This document shows, piece by piece, positions 10,249 through 21,072 of a stretch of DNA of 64,000 nucleotides. The position numbers and the translations under genes are program-made. Below the pieces are notes generated by a model. It made no database searches. It saw only the letters and a list, made by a program, of their open reading frames with translations, and was not told the origin of the DNA. The stretch covers positions 186,001 through 250,000 of the forward strand of contig SAXG01000017.1 of NCBI GenBank assembly GCA_012932865.1. The letters run 5' to 3'. Position 1 is the stretch's first letter, and every line of letters starts with the position of its first letter. This DNA is from Amylostereum areolatum. Taxonomy: Eukaryota; Basidiomycota; Agaricomycetes; Russulales; Stereaceae.

Positions 10249-11890
10249 ATGGACAAGTCCCTCGATGAGGTCGGTCTTCTCGTCGCTTCCCTCGCTACTC
10301 GACTCATCCTCCCCTCGTTCAGCTCGTCGCTGCCCGTCCCAAGGGTGGTATTCGCCGTGGCAATGGTCGGCGTAACACTGCCCGCACTCAAGTTCTTGGA
10401 ACTCCCGTCGTCTCCCCCACAGGTCGTGCTCGTGCTGCCGCCTCCGTGCAAGCTGTGATTAGCAAGCCCGTAGCATCCGCTGCCGTCAAAATCGTGGTAT
10501 CCAATCTTCCTCAGGACGTCAACGAAGCTCAAATCAAGGTGTGACTTGCTCATTTTTACCTTGCTACCCTTTTCTCAAAGCACTCGGTTCAAAGGAACTT
10601 TTCCAGCAAACCGTTGGTCCGCTGCGCGAGGTCGCCCTCAACTACGACGCGAACGGTCGGTCCAAGGGCGTCGCCACAGTCACTTTCCACAGGAGAGGCG
10701 ATGGTGACAAGGCATGGAAGCAATACAACGGCCGACTCATCGATGGCAGTTAGTATCCGCCGCTCTCTCTTTCAATCTTCGTCTTCTCGTGGCGTTGCGT
10801 GCCTACCCGTTCGTGAATTCTGTCGTGGACGCCGTTGCTTTTCCTCTCCGCCAAGCCATTCCAAGAAGACCCACTCGTGCTTGTCGACCTCATTCGCCTA
10901 CTTGCGCGCTGGCGGTGTTTCCGTCATCCGGTATACGCAGGAGTCTTTCCGTTGCCGATGCGAGTCGCGCTTTTACCCCGCATTCGCACAGGCCGGGTTG
11001 ACATCCTTGAAAGCAACACGAACTTCCCATCGTTATGCTTCCAGCGTTGACACAGTCGTCGCGTTGGGACTGATCACCCCAGTAGTGCGCTGTTGTCCCG
11101 GACGTTCTCCGTCCCCAGCTTATGTGCCGATATTCCAATGGCAACATTGGGGAGACGCAAGTGACGCTGAGGTGATGGGGCGTTGATGGTGGGGGTGGTG
11201 CGGAGATAGGACTGGCGTTATTCCAAAGGTCGGACGCCCGTGGCGTTTCGGTCGATGAAGGTTGCGTCGGTCTGTGGAGTGCGAAGTCGAGTCAAGACCG
11301 TGGTATCAATTCGAATTGGACGAGCGCAGGAAGAGCAACGAGGCATGGTCCCACAGGAGTTCGTCGGCGTGCATAGCTTTCCACGGCTCGTTTCGCCTTC
11401 GTTCTGTTTGCTTCGTCCAATTTAAACCCACAACTGACCAATTCACTCCTCCCGTTGTCCTGCCTATGTCCGCCTATTCTCTATCCTATCTCCAGAACGC
11501 GCCATGAAGATCGAGGTCATTGTGGACCCCTCCCAAGTACCTCCTCCCCCTCTGGCAGCCCGCGTTGCCCCGCCTCCGGCGGATCCACCTGCAGCTACTA
11601 ACGGCACGCAAGCGACCAGGTTCGTGTAACGCTGCGTTTATCATTTCAATGCCTGGCAGTCTAATCTGGTGGTAACTTTAGACGCCCTGGCGGCGGACGT
11701 GGACGAGGTGGTCGTCGGGGTGGTGGAGCTGGCCCTGGCCGTAAAGCTGAGCGGCCGGCCAAGACCGCTGAAGACCTGGACGCAGAGATGGAGGTTTGTC
11801 GTGTTTATCTGTTCCTCTGTCAACCTGCAACTGACAAGACACCAGGACTACACTGCAAGCAATGGCACAGCACCCGTCGCTGCTGTCTGA
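10249..11890 (+). CDS. YRA1: mRNA export adaptor of the THO/TREX pathway (Yra1/ALY/REF family)
   Basis: An RNA-binding adaptor that links transcription and splicing to nuclear export through Sub2/UAP56 and Mex67. The N-terminus MDKSLDE is the conserved N-box that contacts UAP56. An Arg/Gly-rich region follows (RPKGGIRRGNGRRNTARTQV). The RRM runs from KIVVSNLPQDVNEAQIKELF through REVALNYDANGRSKGVATVT to RLIDGKRAMKIEVIVDPS. After it come a Pro-rich linker, an RGG box (PGGGRGRGGRRGGGAGPGRK) and the C-box KTAEDLDAEMEDYTA. Short introns lie near 10270 and 10540 and two near the 3' end. One intron, 10751-11500, is about 750 bp, over ten times the local norm. If it is retained, translation stops at once (GGC AGT TAG). 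This recalls the long autoregulatory intron of yeast YRA1. Confidence 0.88.
10751..11500 (+). other. Exceptionally long intron of YRA1
   Basis: Donor GTTAGT immediately follows the codons for LIDG. The acceptor CTATCTCCAG precedes AACGCGCCATGAAG, and the join restores the RRM end (DGKRAMKIEVIVDP). CTGACCAATTCAC near 11435 could supply a branch site. The intron holds scattered short open frames but nothing recognisable as a gene, and I saw no snoRNA box C/D pair. Neighbouring introns are about 50 bp. Confidence 0.75.
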
Positions 11891-12183
11891 TTTCTTCTTT
11901 GCTTATATGATGGTGTTTTGTAATCGTGTTTTGTAGTATCTTACTCGAATCGCCTCTCTGCCCGGCTATTACTTTGACTGCGTCGTCCTGTGTAGTCTCT
12001 TGTCCCACCTGCCACCATTCCGTGAATATAGCGCTGTTTCGTTTGGCAGAGTGTCTGAGTGTTGTGTGTTTGTATTTGTGTGAACGGGCAAACCGAACAG
12101 AGATCCGCTTCCTATTGTTCAAGTTGATCTATCGGTAAGTGGCAGGATTTGAGATTTCGGTTCCCTCTCTCTTGCTTCCTGCC

Positions 12184-13497
12184 ATGGCCGACGAGGAACT
12201 CGTCTTGTATTCTCAACGACCCGAATGGTCGGACATCACACCTGTTCCGCAATACGAGGGCATTCAGCCACTCGCACCTATCTTCTATACTCCAGAATGT
12301 TCGTGGATTGTTCCTCTATCTGCATTCCCTCAATGCCCTGCGATCTTACTATCGGACCCTCTCATTGCACTTTCCGTATCTTCCTTGACCAGACAAGGAT
12401 GCGACGGACTACTTCAGAGCAGTCGTCAAATCCGGCGAGATGAGCCGGCGAGTTTTGGGCTTGACTGAATCCATCATTCGTCTCAACCCCGCACACTATT
12501 CGGCATGGTGCGTCGTCAAAGATTCCTTCCAGCATATCCTCACATCACCTCGTAGGCAATTGCGATATCGCACTCTCATTGCCATTTCCGCACCTCTCGA
12601 CGCAGAACTCAAGCTTACAAACGACCTGACGACAGACTTTTTGAAGACTTATCAAGTGTGGCATCATCGACGACTACTCATCACCGCTCTCAATGATGCT
12701 AGCGAGGAGCTTTCCTTCGTTGAGGCGGCGCTGAAGGTTGACACGAAGAACTATCATACTTGGAGCCATCGCCAATGGGTGCTCGCCCATTTCAATCGTG
12801 AGGAGATGTGGTCCGGGGAGCTTCCTCTTGTGGATCGCTTACTGGAAGAAGATGTGCGGAACAACTCAGCTTGGCACCATCGATTCTTTGTCGTGTTTGA
12901 ACGCGGGACGGAGACGGGGGAAGCTGTTGTCAAACGAGAGCTTGCGTGAGTGGCTTCGTCTAGTCGTTGGAAAGAGAGCGAATGCAGGATTGCAAGAGCG
13001 TGGTTTCGCTAACTTGGGTTCCCAGATTTGTGAAAGAGAAGATAGCGCTTGCACCGAACAACCCGTCTGCATGGAACTATTTCCGCGGTGTCCTGGACCA
13101 TTCTCATACCCCCTACGCCACAGAACAAGCATTTGTGCAACTCTACACCGGACCTACCCCGTCCCTTACGTTCACTGACGAGGTTTTGGACTTGGAGAAC
13201 CCTCCCCCATCCCAGGGTTCTCAGTTACCCTGTACCGCTGCCATCGACTTCATGGCAGATATCTATGAAGCTAATGGTAAGGACAGTCTGCAGAAGGCTG
13301 TAGAGGTTGGTATTCCTGCCATCTTCCTCAATGGGCCGTTCTTCTGATGCATGCACCTTTAGCTTTGGAGATCATTGGCAGACAAACACGACACAATCAG
13401 GAAGAAGTACGTTCACAGTGACATAACGCGGGACGTTTATTTATGCACTACTCGCAGCTATTGGGAATATCGCATCCGGGAGGCAACGGCGGCATGA
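12184..13497 (+). CDS. RAM2: Protein farnesyltransferase / geranylgeranyltransferase type I alpha subunit
   Basis: The shared alpha subunit of the two CAAX prenyltransferases, which act in the cytosol on Ras/Rho-type proteins, fungal lipopeptide pheromones and similar substrates. The start at 12184 gives MADEELVLYSQRPEWSDITP. Prenyltransferase alpha (PPTA) repeats follow in order: LNPAHYSAWQLRYRTL, FLKTYQVWHHRRLLI, DTKNYHTWSHRQWVL, DVRNNSAWHHRFFVV and APNNPSAWNYFRGVL. The catalytic Lys is expected early in the repeats, near VVKSGEMSRRVLGLTESIIR. Five introns are needed, all short, e.g. a 48-bp one that splits the Trp codon of the first repeat. The last exon encodes YWEYRIREATAA with a stop at 13495-13497. 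Length, about 340 residues, is normal. Confidence 0.92.
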
Positions 13498-14018
13498 CGA
13501 GGAGTGGTGCGCAAGGAGTTTGCTCAGACATGTCGTAGTGCCACTGGAAAGGGGTGCCCCAACTTGTCGTAGTTCGTTATCGTCACTAAGCGTGTTAGCA
13601 GTTTGAGATTATGTATGAGTATCGAGATCGACGAATAAGTCGCATTTGTGTATCAACCTATGGGGTCTCCACTGACTTGTACCTGGAAGCGTAAAGGAAA
13701 GCACAGTCGAATTTGCTGGCATGTTGTTCACAGAATTGAGACTCGTAGAGTACGGGACTGAGCGCTACTTACGGCTGAATGTATATATCTGGTTTATCAC
13801 CTGGAGAGTCTAACTCGTCAACGTCCCTCCCTTTGCCCCTCCAATGGAATTCTTACAGTTGCAAGGTCACCGCCACGTGTCGGAAGTGGAAAAGGTAGCA
13901 CGGGGACACCGCTCAGTCACGGCATCGCAAGCACTGTGTAGATTGATTCGATTAAGTAGAGCACATCCCTATCCTACATATTCCCCATGCATACATGCAT
14001 ATCAACATGGCTGCACTT
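13498..14018. other. Interval between RAM2 and PCMT with coding-like minus-strand segments
   Basis: This 520-bp interval separates the convergent RAM2 and PCMT genes. On the minus strand, segments with good splice signals read DELDSPGDKPDIYIQP, then KFDCAFLYAS, then ITNYDKLGHPF, and QWHYDMSEQTPCAPLLVMPP in a shifted frame. They could be exons of a small unrecognised gene, or 3' sequence of PCMT. No consistent start codon and frame could be fixed, so no CDS is called. Confidence 0.35.
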
Positions 14019-15012
14019 TTACTTCTGATGTTTGCGGTCTGTCAGAGGCACGTACTAAAGCTAGCAGTCAGCATCGAAGATGCTTCCAGATGAAGCCGGA
14101 GCGCCCTTACCATTACTCCGAATAATCTTTTCTCCTCCACACGTCCATCCGCATCTTTATCGACCTGAAAGACCTCTTGCGGGCCACCGTCAGGCCCCAC
14201 GGGGACGAACATACGCCCGGGGCAAGCAAGTTGTTCGACTAGGTCCTGGGGCATAAAGGAAGCGGCTGCCCCAACGTGTATCGCATCGTATGGTGCATGC
14301 AAGGGATACCCTGGATGTAGGTAAGAGCATATCCATTACCTGACTGCGTTTATGAAATAAGAGCTCTCTGAAGAAATAGCTTGCCTTTTCGACCATCCCC
14401 TGCTACGACGATAATTTGTCTACGGTCGATGGCGCTTGCAAGTCCGTCAGCTCGGAGGTTGTCCGTGCTCCAGTTGACTAACTCATCAACATGCTCGATA
14501 CCAACAACTATACCCCCGGTTTCAGGGTCCAGAGGTGCCACGAGGTTGTGGAATACTGCAAGAAGATAGCCGGAGCCAGAACCGACGTCGAGAACTCGTG
14601 CACCGGTTCGCAAGAGCGGCAGGAGGTTCTCAACGGCATGGGCATGCTGTCATCGTTGATGTCAGAAGAACGCAACGACGGAAACAGTGTAAAAACCATA
14701 TGCGGGGCTGAGATAGTTGCTCCATGTCCAATGTACCTTGCAGCGAGCAATCGTATCTCAAGGATATCGTTTAGTAGGATAACGAGGACTTACTGCGGCG
14801 AGTCTCGATAGGCATCGCTTTTGTCAACTACATAATTAGCCCGGTCGACCTTAGACATCGCCTTCGCGAACGATCCGAAAGAGTTAACTTAGGGAAACGA
14901 TGGGAACGGCAGTATCACTTACTGTCGAGACACGTTCGTTATGAATCAAGTTATTGCTAGTCATGTTGGCAATAAGTTCCAAGTTGGTCTTGCCACTACT
15001 TTTCCAGGCCAT
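14019..15012 (-). CDS. Protein-L-isoaspartate O-methyltransferase
   Basis: A SAM-dependent repair enzyme that methylates isoaspartyl residues in aged proteins (PCMT/Pcm family). The start at 15012 gives MAWKSSGKTNLELIANMTSN, then NLIHNERVSTAMSKVDRANY (the family's SDRV...AMxxVDRxxY region). YIGHGATISAPHMHAHAVEN is the defining PCMT motif. The SAM-binding motif I is GARVLDVGSGSGYLLAVFHN. Then follow IDRRQIIVVAGDGRKGY and APYDAIHVGAAASFMPQDLV (post-I and motif II), and LVEQLACPGRMFVPVGPDGG. A last small exon reads YVPLTDRKHQK, with the stop at 14019-14021. Several introns of about 50-60 bp interrupt the gene. It is convergent with RAM2. Confidence 0.88.
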
Positions 15013-15151
15013 GCTTGTCCTGAACAACCGGTAGAAATGCGAGGCCAGAACGGTGAGAGGTGAGGTGAGAAGGTGCGCGCGTTCAAACGTTCAACGTTTA
15101 TTGTCCGTGGAGTCGTGGACGAGCGTGTACGTCACTGACGTTGAGTGCGCA

Positions 15152-15166
15152 TTAGGGTTAGGGTTA
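15152..15166 (+). repeat. Short interstitial telomere-like motif
   Basis: TTAGGGTTAGGGTTA, two and a half copies of the fungal telomere unit, in the interval between GET5 and PCMT. It may be a telo-box-type protein binding site, since such motifs occur in some housekeeping promoters (here about 140 bp upstream of PCMT), or just chance. Confidence 0.6.
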
Positions 15167-15379
15167 CGGCCAAACAGACTCTCTCGGGGAGATGCCAGTG
15201 ATGCCACGCACACAACAACGCAGGTCGATCGACATGATACAGAAGTACATGCTCGAACGGCCCCAAGGGATAAGAGTTAAAAGCGATGTACTTAGTGAGA
15301 AGTGTAAGGACCAAAATTGAGAGTGATAGGAAACTTGCTTCAGGGGTAGCGGACCAACGTGACAAAACGAATGCAAAAC

Positions 15380-16392
15380 CTATGTGCCCGCCATCCCGAC
15401 TACGCCAACATGGTCGCGAATCTTCGCAATTTCATTGACCGTCAGCAAGCCCTTACTGGCGTTGAGATAATCCTCAAACGCCATCAGGGAGTCACTGCGA
15501 GTCCCGAATTCAGATCTGCAGAGTATGTCAGTGCGCCACTCGATAGACTATAACAAGGCTCACTTCAGGAAAATGAGAAGCCTCTCCCAAAACTCCGGCT
15601 GCGAAATGGTGGTGCGATACGTCGACTGTGGAAGCGTCGGCTGGTCCGGCATGTCCGCAGAGAAGGTGAGGCCGCTGTCATCAATCAGAGGAATATCGTG
15701 GACTTCCTCCATGGAAGGGGATGGCGATGGCGACAGGACCACAGACGGTATGCGTCCATGACCACGTCTCTTTGCCGGTGTGGAGTCAGGCATAAGTGTG
15801 GCAGCCGAGACTGCGGGAACAGGACTGGGAGCAACGAGAGTGGGTTTGGAAGGATCCCATTCGAAGCCAGGCTTCACCATTAAGTTCACAGTGTCTCCTT
15901 CTTTGATAGAGTACTCTTTCAGAAGTTTGGAGTCGGTCAAAGCCTTGCCCTTCAGAAGCAATCGTTGGGCATAGGCGGGAGGCGCATTCGGCTGAGCAGC
16001 AATCTGCGTCTTGATCGTGGATATAGGATCGGCTGGAGAGACCGAGATGGTCACAGAGTACGGCGGTTTGAGCGACTTGAAAGTTATTTGAACCGCTGTT
16101 TTGCTGTCGATGAGCTGTCTGGTTCTAGAGGGCCGAGATAATCGGGACGCCTCACCAGTCAATGCGACATCCTGGGTTTTGCGCTCTGGAGGCGAAGGAA
16201 GCTCAACCTGAACACGTCGTACCGCTCGTTTGTTGTTATCGAGCGGGACACGAAGACACGTACCTGCAGGATGGGTACCCTCTTCAGCGTGTTCTCAGGC
16301 GGCTGCTGGAAGTCATTGTCGAAGGAGACGGGTTGTGAAGCCAAAGTGTTGACGAGATTCTTTACGAACGCGAGTTCAGCTTGTTCGGCCAT
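15380..16392 (-). CDS. GET5: Ubiquitin-like protein of the GET pathway (Get5/Mdy2 family)
   Basis: Likely the Get5 subunit of the Get4-Get5 complex that passes tail-anchored proteins from Sgt2 to Get3 before insertion into the ER membrane. The start at 16392 gives MAEQAELAFVKNLVNTLASQ, which resembles the N-terminal Get4-binding helix region. An intron follows LKRVPILQ. The ubiquitin-like domain (about residues 85-160) begins QITFKSLKPPYSVTISVSPA and includes PISTIKTQIAAQPNAPPAYA, QRLLLKGKALTDSKLLKEYS and IKEGDTVNLMVKPG. A Ser/Pro-rich linker leads to a C-terminal helical part (FWERLLIFL, then after an intron SEFGTRSDSLMAFEDYLNAS and NEIAKIRDHVGVVGMAGT) at the place of the Get5 dimerisation domain. 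Domain order fits Get5 better than plain ubiquitin-like adaptors. The gene is divergent from NDUFS5. Confidence 0.75.
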
Positions 16393-16612
16393 GATGAATG
16401 ATGAAAGGAAGAGTTCACGGCGAGGCTGTTCTTGAGCTGGATTCTACAAGGCGGTGTTCAATCTGGACTAAGCACCAACCGGCCAAGCCTACAACGCGCT
16501 GTGACATAGAGTGTCATTCAAAGTGACTCTGTGACAGCGTGATGCTCGTGACATCGAGCATCCCGGAATTCCACCGTCCGACCGAACCTCATTCATCTAC
16601 CTTCATAGGCTC
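16393..16612. promoter_or_regulatory. Shared divergent promoter of GET5 and the NDUFS5 gene
   Basis: A 220-bp interval between start codons on opposite strands. It contains an imperfect direct repeat around GTGACATAGAGTGTCATTC and GTGACTCTGTGACAGCGTGA (16501-16540), rich in GTGACA-like words. No TATA box is seen. Confidence 0.45.
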
Positions 16613-17132
16613 ATGGCGGTGTGTTCTTCTTTCTTAACAAAGACTTCAGACTGACTGTGATCTTTCATTCAGTCTGGCTTTGGCTTTCACGGCGGTAAGT
16701 CGCTTTGTACCCTCGTCGTTGCAGCCTTTGACCACCCACAGGCCGTTCCCGCTGTTTCGCGTACTGGCAGGAGTTCTCTAAGGTATGTCGTCCGTGTCGT
16801 AGGATGGGCCCCGTAACCCACTATGTTGTATAGTGCTACGCTCAGACGGATAGCCCGAGTGAGTGCCGGCTGCAGGCAGACGACTACTTGGAATGCCTCC
16901 ATCACACGAAGGAGGTATGCACCTCTCTCCCGCCGGAGTAATGAATATATTTACGACCATCTTTTACACTGTCTAGATTGAGCGTGCAAAGACAGTGAAG
17001 GCAGAGTTCATTAAGAAAGCACAGCACCAGGCGCAGGAGGGTCGCAAGGTCGCAGACGTGTTGGCGGATGGTGTCATCGTCGGCGTCGGTATCATTCAGC
17101 GAGGGAAGGAAGGAGACTCAAAACATTCGTAG
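16613..17132 (+). CDS. NADH dehydrogenase (complex I) accessory subunit, NDUFS5-like CHCH protein
   Basis: A small accessory subunit of mitochondrial complex I on the intermembrane-space side, imported through the Mia40 relay. Five exons separated by introns of about 50 bp give MASGFGFHGGRSRCFAYWQE, then FSKCYAQTDSPSECRLQADD, then YLECLHHTKE, and IERAKTVKAEFIKKAQHQAQ. The end is EGRKVADVLADGVIVGVGII...GDSKHS. The four cysteines (residues 14, 24, 34, 44) are each nine residues apart, giving the twin CX9C pattern of the family. The first exon is only ATG GCG, which makes the gene easy to miss. Confidence 0.88.
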
Positions 17133-17581
17133 AGGGTGTGTTTTGAACATAGACCATTTCCACTGAAGATGGCTTGTGTTGAGTTCCCCCACTGCTCAAC
17201 GCACAGCCCTCCTGCCGTTCCAGAAATTGCACCTGGCGCCGTCCTAAGCTCCCTGACCGCGTATATCATCGCAAGAGGAGTTGGGCTCATTTCTACCTGG
17301 CGTCGTCTAATGCAAAGTTCACACTTTGCTCTTCCGAGAATATGTATCGAAGATCACCTTTTCTGCAAACCCATGAGTGTATGACCATCCACGACTTGAT
17401 TCATCTTTTGTGGGTTTGAGGCCCCGGATCTCGATCCCAGGCCGTACCTTGCAATGCGTTTGAGGTCGAAACGGCTCGATACGGTGGAAGGAATAAGTAC
17501 CTCATAAGCTTACATCGTACTATTTAGTCCTGTCTCTCGAGCGTCTGCAATCTCCCCTTCGCGCATCGCACCACCTCGGCT
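17133..17581. other. Intergenic region, no gene seen
   Basis: About 450 bp between the complex I subunit and the G-patch gene. It is CT-rich just before 17582, probably the leader of the next gene. Only short frames are present. Confidence 0.5.
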
Positions 17582-20027
17582 ATGTCTGCTTTTACAGGCG
17601 CTGGCACCAGTTCTTCCCCGATTCTGATTGAAGATTCCGACGACGAGCGGGTGGGCGGGACGCCGCGGCGCTCATCGCTCTTGATTCCTGCCCTCAGTCA
17701 GCAAACCATCCGGCCACGTATCGAAAAGGAGGATCCTATCGTTGGTGGGAAGGGTCATGACATGGTTATGCGGATGGGGTTCCAGCCTGGCTCGGGGCTT
17801 GGTCTCAATCTCGAGGGTGAGTCAAGCTCTATACCTGAACTCCTGTGATAGAGAGCGTAGCGGCTGTTCTTAGGTTTAAGGGAACCTATACACATGCCTT
17901 CCATCAGCCAACCTAACCACCTCGGCTTAGGGGCCGTCTTAGCGAATACTGGATCAAACCCAACGGCTGTCAACCATCTCCGCCGACCAGTCTCACTAAC
18001 CGCGGCTCTAGCTACATCCTACACCGTAACGCCGGTCAAGGAGAATGTTCATGAGGGGCGGACAGCGAACGGTAAGAATCAGATAGCGACCAGGAAACAG
18101 AAGAACAATGCGAACGCGGTTCTCTGTACGCAAGTTAACCATGGCGGGTTTCCCGCTTCCTCCGAGCCGATTCTCGCTCAAAAGCGCAAGGAAGATGACT
18201 TTCCCAAACTTTTGGAGAACCATGCCTGTGAAGCACCGAATCAGTCCATAGGACCAGCCGACGCTAGGTTGCCGCACCATGCACATTCTCCCCAACCTAT
18301 TCCTCAAGGCTACGAGGTGGGTAGCTTATAGATCTGTCCACGGTTAAAGAATCTCAATGGTGGAAATCGTTGGCAGGCCGTTTACGACCCTCCCTCTCCT
18401 ATTTCGCCTGACCTTTTCCCGTTTCCTGTAACATATCAGCAATCCCAGTGGCCACCTCAATCTTTCATGACGACCATGCCCATCCCCTACCCATTCTTCG
18501 AAAATTCTCACTCCATCCTGCCTCCCGAAGAACCCGCGTTTTCTATGGAGGTTCAGTCCTTACCTTTTCCGAGTCACACGGCCGGTATCGCTTCTCTTCC
18601 TCCGAAGCCCCCACCCAGGAAATACAAACCCTCACGAGCAAGCTACGACAAGGCTAGAATAACTTATATACCCGAAAAGGGGATGATTGGTGTGGGACAA
18701 GAACCAGGGCGTCATCGATCTTTTGCAGAGCCCAACTCTTCGAGCGTGCACGCCGATAGCAAGCTCGTCCTGGAAGGCGTACCACGCAAATACCGCACCA
18801 ACGGTTTTATCGACAACTGGTTGGAGCAATTCGGAGGTCTGGGCCCTGTGAAGCACTTTCAGCTTGCTGGAGGCAGGGTTGGCATAGAATTTGCCAGCGT
18901 GGAAGACGCAAGTCGGGCCTTCAAGAGTCCTCGCATGGGTGGCTCGGATGGTCTGACCGGTGTACGGGCCCGGTGGTGCGACTATGATCAAGACCATGGC
19001 CAGCATCAAAGCAAGGCAAAGGGCCACGCGGCAAACATTATGGCGCGGGAACAGACCTTTACATCTGATTGTGCATTGCCACCATTGCATGACGATACGC
19101 CAGGATCGAACACCATTGTTCCAGATGCATGGACAATCACCGAACAGGCGCAACAATGTGAACATGTACATCTTATAAACAGGTCTCCGGCTGTAGCATC
19201 TTCCGACATCGCCACCGATCCCACTCCCTTGTTAGTGTCGTATTTCCGCTCGCACACGTCCTCCAACATCGTCTCCCGTCCTGCTTCCGATTCTTTACTC
19301 TCGGATTTTCCAGCACTAGTCTCCTCTCACCCACACGATACGCCCCTTTCCCGGACCACCCCCTCCTCTCCTCCTGGTCGTCCACCTGCGGCTCGTGTCC
19401 CTACCAACTCTTTGACACCCAGGACCAAGAAAGCCACCATTGCCCTCAAAGTTGCTGCCGCAAAAGCCGAGATGTCTGCTATAATGCCACTGTCATCCGC
19501 CCAAGAATTGACCTCGTCGAATGAGGAGAATATGGTGCCAAGCAAGCGCAAACGGATGGCCGACCAACCTCCCGTTCAAGCAGCCTTCGCTCCTGTGGCC
19601 GACACGGTCGTTGAAGAATTCATCCGTGATGCCATATCGCACCAGCGCGCCTCCAAAAGGATCAAATTCGACCCCGAGGAGTTGAAGGAACACCATCACA
19701 ACTGGGAAAAGCACCTCGAGGCATGTAAACAACTCATCGAGCTCCTCGACAATCCGGACTCCAAGGGAGACAGACCACTCCTAACGGCACAACTCAAGAT
19801 CCACTCTCGGTACGTGCCCCGCTCGATACGAGAAATAAGGCCCTTCTCTTTCTGGATCGACGGAGGGCCACTGACTATCTCGCAGAGCAGCCCAACGAGA
19901 GAAATGTGTCGTGAATAGACTGATGAACGCGAATTCGGTCTGGCCTGAGATGCCCGAAGCCTGCGTCGTGGATATCAGCGACTCTGAAGACGAGGACTAC
20001 GAAACGGAACAGATGGACTTGGCCTGA
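17582..20027 (+). CDS. G-patch-like nuclear protein with a degenerate RRM-type domain
   Basis: Probably a nuclear RNA-processing factor. The N-terminus MSAFTGAGTSSSPILIEDSD has an acidic SIM-like motif (ILIEDSDDE). The G-patch follows at about residues 58-90 (KGHDMVMRMGFQPGSGLGLN, continuing with REPI after an intron). A long disordered region rich in Pro, Ser and Asn comes next. An RRM-like fold then lies in the 18467 exon: SKLVLEGVPRKYRTNGFIDN, WLEQFGGLGPVKHFQLAGGR and VGIEFASVEDASRAFKSPRM. A basic and low-complexity region ends in a helical part (FDPEELKEHHHNWEKHLEAC) and a very acidic tail (VDISDSEDEDYETEQMDLA, stop at 20025). Four or so introns. No named orthologue recognised. Confidence 0.7.
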
Positions 20028-20821
20028 ATGTCGAAGGCTTGTTCGGCCTCACATACTACCTGGTAAGAACCTACGCTGGCGCCGGCGCCACTACATATGC
20101 GTGTGCAGCCTCTTTCCCTTCTCTCGTCCGTCATCTGTCATTTCTCTCCCTACTCTGTGAGTCTTAGCCTCCTCTAGCGTAACACGTCAGTATTGATCTC
20201 CATACTTTGACAGGTATCGTTATGTATTCTTATCTCCTCGTCTACTGTACACCTCTCCGTCCTTCATTTCGCTGCGCCCAAGGGCACGGTCTTCGTATCT
20301 TCGTCAAAACGAAGGTCCTGTCTTTGGCTGAACAGTGTGTTCATCCTATCCTACTAGCATAGTATTATTCCCTATGTATCTCTTTACTGAAGCCTCATCG
20401 ATCATCGCCAGCCTTGATCTACATTTTCTCCCTCGCCTTGAATCATGCGCGCTGCCAGGGGGCTTATTTGTCCATATGTACCCTTCATAACAGCAAGGTA
20501 CGCACTCTCACTACGCGAAAAATTCTGAACAAGGCTGCTCGATCATCGCGACCCCATGGATGCATGATGTCTTCAACTTGCTTATCCCAGAGGAAGCCTT
20601 GCTTTGATCGATGATGGAAACCGAGAAGCCTAAGTACATAACAACAATAAAGTTCAACGGGTGCCTTGTATCTCGTCGGGAGGATCACCCCTGTTTGCGG
20701 CGGTGAACGCGTTTCGTCTCTTACAGCATATAAAAGGGGAGACCGGTGGCACATCATTATATATCCAGACGACCCACCACTCCAGTTGCACCCATCTCAC
20801 ACCTTACCCAACCGACGTACC
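20028..20821. other. Intergenic region with a TATA box near its right end
   Basis: About 800 bp. No gene is seen in it. TATAAAAG at 20729-20736 lies about 90 bp upstream of the next small gene on the + strand. Confidence 0.5.
20729..20736 (+). promoter_or_regulatory. TATA box upstream of the small Pro-rich protein gene
   Basis: TATAAAAG, 86 bp before the ATG at 20822. A strong TATA match supports transcription of the small gene. Confidence 0.5.
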
Positions 20822-21072
20822 ATGCACACCGTCGCTCTGTCGGCGGTCGTACTGAAGAGAGCGTGCGTCTTCCTACTTGTGTACAATGGACGCCACATCG
20901 CTGATCTGGGCCGCTTTATTGCAGCGGACTGCAAGGTCTGAGGCTGACGCGTCCGTACCACTCATCTCAACCGTCTCGTCCCATCGCCGGCTCGCCACGC
21001 CCTCGCCCCAAGCCCGTTTCTAGACCTTCACCTGGTCCCGTCAGGCCCCCCCAACCCAGACCGAAGCCGTAA
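20822..21072 (+). CDS. Small basic Pro/Arg-rich protein, possibly mitochondrial
   Basis: Two exons are joined by an intron with a good GTGCGT donor (20863) and a TTGCAG acceptor (about 20928). The product is 62 residues. MHTVALSAVVLKRAGLQGLR plus LTRPYHSSQ resembles a mitochondrial targeting peptide (Arg-rich, no acidic residues, hydrophobic patches). It is followed by a tail built from PRPKP-like repeats (SPRPRPKPVSRPSPGPVRPP, then QPRPKP). The gene has its own TATA box and is convergent with the sorting nexin gene. No family recognised. If the intron is not spliced, the first exon runs instead to a 39-codon frame. The tail could also be the 5' part of a longer gene. Confidence 0.45.

Noticed and set aside
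10614..11186. Long + strand frames inside the YRA1 intron as separate genes
   Set aside because: They lack recognisable domains and overlap in several frames. The conserved protein is restored only by removing the whole interval.
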